DNA from: JAEUIE01 sp035430005
Lineage (GTDB): Bacteria > Planctomycetota > Planctomycetia > Gemmatales > HRBIN36
Direction of reading: 5' to 3'
Length of the DNA stretch: 64,000 nucleotides
Assembly: GCA_035430005.1 (NCBI GenBank)
Contig: DAOMFV010000008.1
Location: forward strand, 11,700 to 75,699
Position 1 is the stretch's first letter. Each line of letters begins with the position of its first letter. Both the position numbers and the translations under genes were made by a program. Under the pieces are notes generated by a model, which made no database searches, was not told where the DNA came from, and saw nothing but the letters and a program-made list of their open reading frames with translations. This document shows, in pieces, positions 1 through 7,900 of this stretch.

Positions 1-1330
1 ACGGCGTCGCTGCCGCATGGTTCTCCCTCAAGCGACGGAAGATGTTTTCGACATCAACGATGGCATCGTCCACCAGTTCGCCCATCGCCACCGCAATGCC
101 GCCCAGCGTCATCACGTTGATGCTCAGTTCGGAGCCGGTCACCCGGCCGATCAGACGAAATGCCAGTGTGGTCATCACCAGGGATAAAGGAATGGCAGTG
201 AGAGTAATCAACGTCGTCCGCAGGTTCATCAGAAAGAGGAACAGCACAATCACCACGAGGCCCGCTCCGATGGCGAGTGCTTCTTCCACGTAGTAGATGC
301 CTCGGTCGATGAAGCTCTTGAGTTGGAACAAGTTGGTGTTGATGACAACGTTGGCCGGCAGTGAAGACCTCAGATCGGCGAGGGCGAGTTTCGCCTGATC
401 CGTGAGTAGGCGAGTATCCGCATGCGGTTGTTTCACGATAGTGATAACAATGCCTTGTTGGCCATTCACACTGGCATCGCCCCGTTTGGGCGCTGGCCCT
501 TCTTCGATGCTGGCGACATTGCCCAGCAGCACCGGCCGTTCGGTCGTCGATTTGATGGGTACTTGAAGCAGGTCGTTGATCACCGCCTGAGGCACCGGGC
601 CAAGCCTGCCGATGACCCGCACCGGTCGCTCGGTCTGCCCTTCTTCGATAAAACCGCCACTGGCATTGAGGTTCGTCGCCTGGATGGCTGCTTCGACATC
701 CTGCAGGCTGATGTTGTACTCCTGCAACTTGTCTGGATCGACGAGGATCTGGTACTGCTTCTTGTTGCCGCCGAGGATGATGACCTCAGCGATGCCATGA
801 AGCTTTAGCAGCCGGGGACGAATGACCCAATCAGCGAGGCTGCGAAGTTCCATACGGTGCTTGATGTCAACAGTCGGATCGGCAGAAGCCTCGCCCCCCC
901 AGGATAAGCCAACATGGAGAATCTGCCCCATGAGAGAAGCGGGGGGCAGCATCTGTGGACGGATGCCATTGGGCAAGGTCGCCGTCGCCAGCCGTTCGGA
1001 GACCACCTGCCGGGCGTGCCGCACCTCGGTCTTCCAACCGAATTCAACATAGATGATCGAGAGTTCCAGGATCGATTGGCTGCGTACCGCCTCCACGCCT
1101 GTGGCACCCAGCAGTGAAGCTTCCATCGGTTGCGTCACCAGTGTTTCCACTTCCTCCGGCGAAAGGCCGGGGCATTCGGTGAGCAGCACCACCCGCGGTC
1201 GGTCGAGATCGGGAAAAACATCAATGGGGATCGTGGTCGTCAGGTAGCCACCATAGACGAGTACCACCAGGCTAGCGACCAGGATGATGCCACGATGGGT
1301 GAGCGAAATGCGAATGATGGCATTAAGCAT
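1..1330 (-). CDS. Heavy-metal efflux RND pump, CusA/CzcA type (N-terminal part; gene continues beyond the window)
   Basis: Inner-membrane proton-driven pump that would export metal cations through a tripartite complex with the adaptor encoded just upstream. The ATG is at 1328-1330, one base after the stop of the adaptor gene, and about 443 residues are visible before the window edge. A first membrane helix (about residues 13-31) is followed by the family motif PIDVFPDLDRPRV, then the porter domain. The heavy-metal RND signature GELVDDAIVDVEN, with the paired aspartates of the proton relay, lies at about residues 416-428. The DVEN signature points to the HME (metal) rather than HAE1 (drug) branch. 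The metal cannot be told from this part. The C-terminal half is outside the window. Confidence 0.93.
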   Translation of the reverse strand, partial: MLNAIIRISLTHRGIILVASLVVLVYGGYLTTTIPIDVFPDLDRPRVVLLTECPGLSPEEVETLVTQPMEASLLGATGVEAVRSQSILELSIIYVEFGWKTEVRHARQVVSERLATATLPNGIRPQMLPPASLMGQILHVGLSWGGEASADPTVDIKHRMELRSLADWVIRPRLLKLHGIAEVIILGGNKKQYQILVDPDKLQEYNISLQDVEAAIQATNLNASGGFIEEGQTERPVRVIGRLGPVPQAVINDLLQVPIKSTTERPVLLGNVASIEEGPAPKRGDASVNGQQGIVITIVKQPHADTRLLTDQAKLALADLRSSLPANVVINTNLFQLKSFIDRGIYYVEEALAIGAGLVVIVLFLFLMNLRTTLITLTAIPLSLVMTTLAFRLIGRVTGSELSINVMTLGGIAVAMGELVDDAIVDVENIFRRLRENHAAATP

Positions 1331-1331
1331 G

Positions 1332-2705
1332 TTATTTCTCATCCTCGCCGTTCTTGTGGATGCTGCCGTCAGCGTGCATGTGGTAGCCAGGAGGTGCGCC
1401 GCTGGTCTGCGACTTCATCATTCGCTGAAGTTGGGCTGCACCTGACTGGGCGACGAAGAGACCTGCGGGGAACGTGCCGTCGTTGGCGATCACCACCGTC
1501 TGACGATCCTGTAGCAGCACCTTCACCGGTCGACGCAGGAAGGTATTAACATTCTGAGTAAAGAGGATCGATTCCAGTCCATCCCTGGCGATGGCATCCT
1601 TGGGCAGGACGAAGACGTTTTCCCACTTCTCAATCGGAACCTGGATGCGCACCTTCTGCCCGGGACGATAGCGCCAGAAGGTCTGCGAGGTTGTGCCCTG
1701 CTGAATCCCCTTCGATTCGTTCTCCAGCGGGATGCGGAAGGCGAAGGTACGATTGACCGGATCGATGGTGTTAGCCAGGTGCTGAATGTGGAAGGCCTGC
1801 TTGTTCGGAGACCAACCGGTGCCTTCGGGCTCCTGGAAATCAACTTCGACAGGCCAATCTTCTTTGACGGCACGCTCCAGGAAAGGAGTCTCATCCCGAA
1901 AGGCCCGGCCCTCAATGGCGAGGATGCGATGGTTGGCAAGCGTACACAACGTCTGCCCGGCCTGCACCTGCTGGCCCAGTTCAGCTTTGAGTTCCTGCAC
2001 CTCATACCACTTCTGCGCGCCTGGCGAGAGGTTGGCGGTCGTTCCCAGCGGCGGTACGACGATCTCGATCTCTTTGACAAACTTACCCTCAGCGATGCCT
2101 TCGATCTGTTCGGGGGTAAAGCCGCGGGTGCCAAGCTCCGCCCGGGCGGCGCGGGCACCGATCTCCATCCGGGAAAGTTGTTGATCGATTTCGAGGAGAC
2201 GCGATTCGGGAATGGCATTGCCCGCCTGTAGCAACCGAGCTTTCTGAGTTTGGGTAAGCTTGATGTTTTGAGCGGTCTTGAACAGTTCACTCTGAGCTTG
2301 GTGCAGCGTCTCGCTGAGCACTCGGATGGTAAAAAGCGGCTCGCCGGGAGCGACCGATTCACCGGGAAATCGATGCACCGTCTCAATCACCCCCATCACC
2401 GGCGAGACGACGCCCCGATCGCTTTGCCCCGGGCGATCCACGATCATGCCCGGCACCGTAATCGACTTCCAGTAAGTGCTGGTTACCAGCGGCAGCGACT
2501 TGATGCCGAGGTTGGCGATGGCCTGATCGGAAAGGAGCACCTTGTCGGTGACGGACGCAGCTTCGTGCTGCGAAGATGCAGCATCACCAGCTTTGGTCGT
2601 CGTCACCCAAGGCAGCCAAGTGGAGCGAGTGAAGTAAGCCGCGATGATAAGGGCAAGGACGAGGAGAGTGGGAAGCAGCCGTTTGAGCAGTTGAATGAAG
2701 GACAT
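1332..2705 (-). CDS. Efflux RND transporter periplasmic adaptor (CusB/HlyD family)
   Basis: Membrane-fusion protein of 457 residues joining the RND pump to an outer-membrane channel. The chosen ATG (2703-2705) puts a signal/anchor helix at residues 6-24 and has a purine-rich GAGAGCGG upstream; an upstream in-frame start at 2759 would add 18 unlikely residues. The lipoyl/barrel-sandwich halves flank an alpha-helical hairpin of about residues 130-200 (SETLHQAQSELFKTAQ onward), followed by beta-barrel and membrane-proximal domains (about 330-430). The C-terminus carries a His-rich tail, GYHMHADGSIH, which is plausibly metal-binding by comparison with CusB/CzcB-like proteins. It is followed after one base by the pump gene, so the two are surely cotranscribed. 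Confidence 0.93.
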   Translation of the reverse strand: MSFIQLLKRLLPTLLVLALIIAAYFTRSTWLPWVTTTKAGDAASSQHEAASVTDKVLLSDQAIANLGIKSLPLVTSTYWKSITVPGMIVDRPGQSDRGVVSPVMGVIETVHRFPGESVAPGEPLFTIRVLSETLHQAQSELFKTAQNIKLTQTQKARLLQAGNAIPESRLLEIDQQLSRMEIGARAARAELGTRGFTPEQIEGIAEGKFVKEIEIVVPPLGTTANLSPGAQKWYEVQELKAELGQQVQAGQTLCTLANHRILAIEGRAFRDETPFLERAVKEDWPVEVDFQEPEGTGWSPNKQAFHIQHLANTIDPVNRTFAFRIPLENESKGIQQGTTSQTFWRYRPGQKVRIQVPIEKWENVFVLPKDAIARDGLESILFTQNVNTFLRRPVKVLLQDRQTVVIANDGTFPAGLFVAQSGAAQLQRMMKSQTSGAPPGYHMHADGSIHKNGEDEK

Positions 2706-2869
2706 GACTATCCGCTCTCTAATCGAAAATGACGAAAATGGAAATGAGGACTGCGCCACACTTCGAAGACACTCCGTCGAGGTGTGGTTGCCGGAAATCG
2801 AACACTTCCTCCATTGGAATACCGCAGGAGTATGTCTTAGTTCATGGAAGTGTAACTAAAGCGCGACTA

Positions 2870-3310
2870 CTAACAGCGCAGAATAACGGAGGCCCCCAGA
2901 TCAGCCAGACTCTCTACGAGCGGCGAGGGCGGCGGGTGGGCCTGCAGGGAGGTGAGATGCGACAAGTATCCATCTACTACGGTCGGCAGGTACCAGCACA
3001 GATCGCTTGCTCTCTCATTCAATGAATCGAGCTTGCTATCCACCACCATAATCTGATCAACGACCAAAACATAATCGGTGCAGGGATTGCAGCGGAACGC
3101 GATCTCGTCAGCTTCAGCTTCATCGCAACATTTCTGATGCTCACAGGCAGCATGACTGGCAGACTTCTTAAACTGGCACTCGTTGGCCGACGTCCATTCC
3201 AGAGCCTGGGTGCCATCGTGTCTGACACAGAGGGTGAGCGCGCCCTGCCCCAAGGTGACAATGATCACCTGGAAAAGCGCCAGCACGGAGCCAATGAGAA
3301 TATGGGACAT
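2870..3310 (-). CDS. Small Cys-rich exported protein, unknown function, upstream of the metal-efflux genes
   Basis: A 146-residue protein whose start (ATG at 3308-3310, MSHILIGSV) gives an N-terminal hydrophobic signal segment of about 20 residues. A further in-frame start at 3331 would add seven residues before this segment and seems less likely. The mature part holds seven cysteines in the middle (HAACEHQKCCDEAE and RCNPC), which could bind metal or form disulfides. It is the first gene of a minus-strand run leading into the RND adaptor, about 165 bases downstream, so a periplasmic metal-related role is inferred from position only. I do not recognise a named family. A Cys/His-bearing small exported protein ahead of a metal pump would fit a sensor or chaperone, but nothing in the sequence proves it. 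Confidence 0.65.
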   Translation of the reverse strand: MSHILIGSVLALFQVIIVTLGQGALTLCVRHDGTQALEWTSANECQFKKSASHAACEHQKCCDEAEADEIAFRCNPCTDYVLVVDQIMVVDSKLDSLNERASDLCWYLPTVVDGYLSHLTSLQAHPPPSPLVESLADLGASVILRC

Positions 3311-3360
3311 GTGAGAATTGTAACCGCTCACCGGATGAATACAAGGCGAGATATGGGAGG

Positions 3361-3416
3361 GCGAGGCTCCTGCCGAGCCGCTAGCGATTTTGCACTAAGC
3401 TCGGCAGGAGCCTCGC
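3361..3416. repeat. Perfect 18-bp inverted repeat, dispersed palindromic element copy 1
   Basis: Left arm GCGAGGCTCCTGCCGAGC at 3361-3378, right arm its exact reverse complement at 3399-3416, with a 20-base loop. It lies 7 bases past the stop codon of the DUF1501 gene and upstream of the Cys-rich protein gene. It could fold as a strong hairpin and help end minus-strand transcripts, but it has no U-tract. Related copies occur at 58136-58200 and 63981-63998, so it is a dispersed repeat family, not only a local terminator. Confidence 0.85.
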
Positions 3417-3423
3417 TGTGATC

Positions 3424-4899
3424 CTACGCAAACAGCGCCGAGTTCGGCTGGGCCTGCACCAGTTCCCGGGGCTGATTGAGGTGGTTGAGTACCATCGTGT
3501 GCGGATCGATGCCGAACGCATGGTAGATGGTGGCAAGGATCTCGATCGGGTGAACAGGGTCCTTCTTCGGGCTGCTGGCGGTCTTGTCCGATTCGCCATG
3601 CACCAGGCCGCGCTTGATGCCCGCTCCGCCGACGATAGCGGTGTAGCAGTACGGCCAGTGGTCGCGGCCATCAGCACTGTTGCCGTTGCCGGAGGTGCTG
3701 ACGCCCTTTTGTGGACTACGGCCAAACTCGCCGATGACTACTACGAGAGTATCGTCCATCATGCCGCGCTGATCAAGATCGGTAAACAGGCCCGCCAGAC
3801 CGGCATCGAGCATCGGGCCTGACTGGGTCTTCATACGCTTGGTCAGTTCGACGTGGTGGTCCCACGAGTGATTATCGGAGTTGGCAACCTTGGGCCAGAT
3901 GACCTCGACAACACGTGTGCCCGCTTCGACGAGACGGCGGGCGAGCAGCAGACTCTGACCAAAGGTGTTGCGGCCATAACTGTCGCGCAGTTTGGCAGGT
4001 TCGCTGCTGAGATCGAACGCTTCACGAGCCCTGCCGGAGAGCACCAGGCTGAGGGCCTTCTCGTAGTATGGCCCCAGGTTATATTCGGATACAGCCTTTT
4101 CCACTTCGGGCATGCCGGCATTGATGGCATCCCGCAGCTTGGCCCGGCGCTGTAGGCGGGAGGCGAAAACTTCGGGACGCAGTTTGAGGTCATCGATACG
4201 GATGCGCTCCATCTTGCTCATGTCGAGATCATCCCCCTCGGGATAGAGCGTGTAGGGATCGTAGGCCCGCCCCAGGAACCCGGCAGTGCCCCCCTTACCC
4301 ACCACGTTCGATTCCTGCAGCGGGCGAGGCAGCATGACGAACGGCAGCATCGGCGTTTCGGGTGGCTTGAGCCGGGCGATGTTCGAGCCAAAGTTCGGAA
4401 AGTCCTTCGGATCGGGCGGTTCAAGCTGGCCCGAGGGGCTGACCTTGTCGGTCGTGTAGCCAGTCATCAATTGGTAGATGGCCGCAGTATGATTGAACAG
4501 GCCATTGGGCGTATAGCTCATCGAACGGATCATGGTGAACTTGTCGTTCACCTTGGCCAGTTCGGGGAGCACTTCGGTGAAATGAACGCCAGGAATCTTG
4601 GTGGGGATGTTCTTGAAAGCGCTGCGGACATTGTCCGGGACGTTCTCCTTCGGGTCCCACAAATCAAGATGACTGGGGCCACCCTGAAGGTAAACCATGA
4701 TCACGCTCTTGGCCTTGCCGAACCCCTTGGCGGCTGCAGGCGTTTTCGTCTCGCCCGCAGCGACAGACTGTAGCCGGAACAGCGTACCAAGACTGATGCC
4801 CAGAAGGCCGGAGCCACCCACCCGCAGGATGTCACGTCGACTCCAGCCGAGGTTCTTATCACACAGGTCTTTGCCAGCCAGACCGGGAACGATGATCAT
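3424..4899 (-). CDS. DUF1501 family exported protein (sulfatase-like fold, Tat signal)
   Basis: A 491-residue planctomycete DUF1501 protein. The N-terminus has a twin-arginine signal (SRRDILRVGGSGLLGISLG, residues about 20-38), so folded export is expected. The body shows the sulfatase/alkaline-phosphatase-like landmarks of the family: MVYLQGGPSHLDLWDPK near residue 70, SDNHSWDHH (about 340) and VVVIGEFGRSP (about 388), followed by GRDHWP. The enzymatic role of DUF1501 proteins is not established. It lies 81 bases downstream of the giant DUF1549/DUF1553 cytochrome gene on the same strand, the usual pairing in this phylum, which suggests a common complex or substrate. A GGAGAG ribosome-binding site precedes the ATG, directly after a CAGTT-rich repeat. 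Confidence 0.93.
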   Translation of the reverse strand: MIIVPGLAGKDLCDKNLGWSRRDILRVGGSGLLGISLGTLFRLQSVAAGETKTPAAAKGFGKAKSVIMVYLQGGPSHLDLWDPKENVPDNVRSAFKNIPTKIPGVHFTEVLPELAKVNDKFTMIRSMSYTPNGLFNHTAAIYQLMTGYTTDKVSPSGQLEPPDPKDFPNFGSNIARLKPPETPMLPFVMLPRPLQESNVVGKGGTAGFLGRAYDPYTLYPEGDDLDMSKMERIRIDDLKLRPEVFASRLQRRAKLRDAINAGMPEVEKAVSEYNLGPYYEKALSLVLSGRAREAFDLSSEPAKLRDSYGRNTFGQSLLLARRLVEAGTRVVEVIWPKVANSDNHSWDHHVELTKRMKTQSGPMLDAGLAGLFTDLDQRGMMDDTLVVVIGEFGRSPQKGVSTSGNGNSADGRDHWPYCYTAIVGGAGIKRGLVHGESDKTASSPKKDPVHPIEILATIYHAFGIDPHTMVLNHLNQPRELVQAQPNSALFA

Positions 4900-4907
4900 G
4901 GGACTCT

Positions 4908-4980
4908 CCAGTTTTCAGTTGCCAGTTATCAGTTGCCAGTTTTTAGTTGTCTTCCATTCTGGCTCCTGGCTTCTGGCTCC
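4908..4980. repeat. CAGTT/GGCTCC-type degenerate short-unit repeat inside an operon
   Basis: Two short tandem patterns lie back to back. At 4908-4949 variants of CAGTTNNCAGTTGCCAGTT recur about every 7-14 bases. At 4957-4980 TTCTGGCTCC and CTGGCTTC alternate. The tract ends flush with the stop codon of the giant cytochrome gene (4981) and on the other side touches the ribosome-binding site of the DUF1501 gene, filling nearly the whole intergenic gap. It looks like an inserted or expanded repeat. No coding or clear hairpin function is visible. Confidence 0.6.
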
Positions 4981-7900
4981 TTAGTGATTAAACAGGAACG
5001 CCGGGCTGTTGATGAGCGCCCAGACGAGGTCCTGGGCAGCGGTCAAGCGCGGGTTCGCCATCTGTTGTTTGCTCTGCTGGGCATCCAGGCGAAGCTGAGC
5101 CAGTTTGCCATCCAGGGGGACGGGTTTGGCAAGCTCAGCCAACGTGGTCTGAAGTTCCTTGACCTTGGGATCGATAGAAAGCGGCATGCGGGCAGCAGCA
5201 AGTTCCGCCTGACGCTTCTGCATTTCCGGGTCCACCAGTTGATACATCCTGGTCAGGACCGCTCGCTGCTTCTCGGTCTGCTCGGCAACGGGGAGTTCGA
5301 GGATACTTCGGAACTCATCGGCAAGTCCAATGGGCAGCGGGGTCTTGGTGCTGGTCGTAGCTGAGAAACGGAAGCGGCCAAGGGTGTGGTCAACCAAACT
5401 GTGGCGATGCAGCAGCTTGAAGGTAAGCACGGTGCCGGCGTCGTAGCTGATTGGCTCCTTCAGCTGGAAGATGACCCAGTGAGTGATGCCCGTGTTGGGG
5501 ACGACGGCCCAGCCCCTGGCATTGTTGGGCTTGCCATCGATCAACTGATCAGCCGCGAAGCCCTCTTGAGAAAAATCGACTTGAGCGGAAGCTATCTTGA
5601 GCTTCTTCGCCATCTTCGGATCACCCTTGGGCCCGGCAGTGATCTCGAACTGAGACAGTACGAAGTTGCCATTAGGTGCCCGACCCGGTCCGGTGGCCGG
5701 CAGCTTATCGTCCATCAGCACTTCAAGCCGGATGGCGGTGATGCCCTTCACATCGGTGGTCGCCGTCACCGTATAGTCGGAACGATTGAGCGGCCCACTT
5801 GCAAAGAGGGACAAGTCATCGAGTTTGGCCAGCCTGGTTTCAGCAGTGGCAGAGTAGCTGAAAGGGTTCAAACGAAACCAGTCGATCTGTTCGTTCTTCT
5901 TCTTGGCATACTCGGATTGTCTGGTAGCAAGCAAAGTCGCTTGATAAGTCTTGAGGCTCTCTTCGAGTTGCTTCACCTTAGCCAGCCGCTGCTTCTCCAT
6001 CTCGGCACGTGCCGGGGCGATAGCCTTCTCATGGGCTTCGAGATCGGCCTTGTTCTTGGCAATAGCCGCAACTCGATCTCTTTCTTTCTTTGCCAGAACG
6101 GGCACCCACCACTTCTCCTGCTCGTCAAGCTCCTTCATCAGGGCCTCGTGATCTGTCTTGATCTGTCGGAACATCGCAACCGCTTCTTCACGTTCCTTGG
6201 CGGTGGCTGGGCGATTGAGCACACGGAGGAAGAGCTTCTCGACCAGTTTGGCGTCTTCCTGTTCGTTGACGATGAGCTTAACGAGGGCATTGTTGGGATC
6301 ACCTACCGCCTCAGCGATAGTTTGGCCGTTGACGAGTGCCATCACGGGGCCAAGCTGCAAGCCGGAGCTGCGTTCGCATTCGCAGGCACTCTCACGCACA
6401 GGCCGGCCCAGGGTGGCGAGGAAGCCACTGGGCAGTTCCACCCCCACATCAGGCAGCGCAGCGGCACGGGTACCGGCAGGCACGCCGGGAATCTTCGAGA
6501 TGGCTCCGGTCACACGATACACCGCATCGTAAAGCACTTCAGCGGGCAGCCGTTTGGCGGTGGCATGCGAGAAGTTGTGCTTGTCATCAGCGTTCCAGCG
6601 GTTGGTCGTCACTGCCAGTTGATAAGTGCGCGACTTGGCGATCATGGCCATCAGTTCACGCACATTGAAATTGCTCTTGATGAACTCAGCAGTGAGGTAA
6701 TCGAGCAGTTCCGCATTGGAGGGCGGGTTCCCGGCACGAATATCATCGAGCGGTTCGATGAGGCCAACACCGAAGAGATAGCCCCAGATGCGGTTGACGT
6801 AGCTACGGGCAAAGTACTGGTTGTCTTTAGCGGTCAGCCAGTTAGCCAGATCTTCCCGACGGGTATGAACTGAAGCAGATTTCTCTTTACTGACAGGGGT
6901 TTGGATCGAGATCGGCGTGGCTTTGTAGGGGAACTTGGGCGGGGTAATCTGCTGGGTACGATCGTGTTTGATGTCGCCGGTCGGCATGTCATCGACGATT
7001 TCATAGAAGGGCTTGGCCCCTTCAACATCGGTTCCACCAATTTTGCGGTTATTACTCTCTGGATCGCTCTTGAGGCTGACCTGAGCGAAGTAGGCTGAAG
7101 TTTGGTAGTAGTTATCCTGTGTCCAGCGTTCAAAGGGGTGATCGTGGCATTTGTTGCAGTTGAACCGCACTCCCAGGAAAAGGTGAGTGGTGTTCTCCAT
7201 CATCGAGGTCGAGTCGCGGAGAATCTTGAAGTAGGAAGCGGGAGGATTGTCCTTGTTCGATCCCTTGGCGGTAAGCACCTTGCGAACGAACTGATCGTAG
7301 GGTGTGTTGTTCTGAACTTCGTTGCGAATCCACAGACGGAACGCTGAAGCGCCTTCGGGGGCAAGGAACTTGCGGTTCACCTGCAACAGATCGGCCCACT
7401 TGTTGGTCCAGTAGTCGACGAAGTCGGGACTGCCGATGATTTCATCGATGAAGACATCACGCTTGGTCTTGCTGTCACGCTTATCAGCGAGGAAGACTTC
7501 GATGACTTCGGGCGTGGGAGGCAGACCGGTTAGATCGAGATAGGCCCGGCGGATGAAGTCGATGTCAGTGCAGAGTTCTGAAGGCAGAATCTTCATGCGG
7601 AGCCACTTAGAGGCGACCAGTTCATCAATGCGGTTATAACTGGGGGGTTGCTTCCAGACAAAGCCAGTGCGATCACCCATCACTGTGAGGGTGGTGGCAG
7701 CATAGGCTCCTTCGAAGCGGGCCAGGATGGGAGCTTCACCACGACGGACAGCGGTGAGCAGGCCCGCCTTGTTGTGGGTGGCGACTTCCGTGTTGCCGCT
7801 TTCGAGGATGGTTTCCTGAGTGACATCCCGTTGCTCGCCATTGGCATAGGTAGCCACGACGCGGAACTGCTGCTTGTTGCCTTCACGTTGAATGATCGGG

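Noticed and set aside
5386..6873. 495-residue plus-strand open frame opposite the giant cytochrome gene
   Set aside because: It is antisense to DUF1549/DUF1553 coding sequence with clear conserved motifs on the minus strand, and its own translation resembles no protein.
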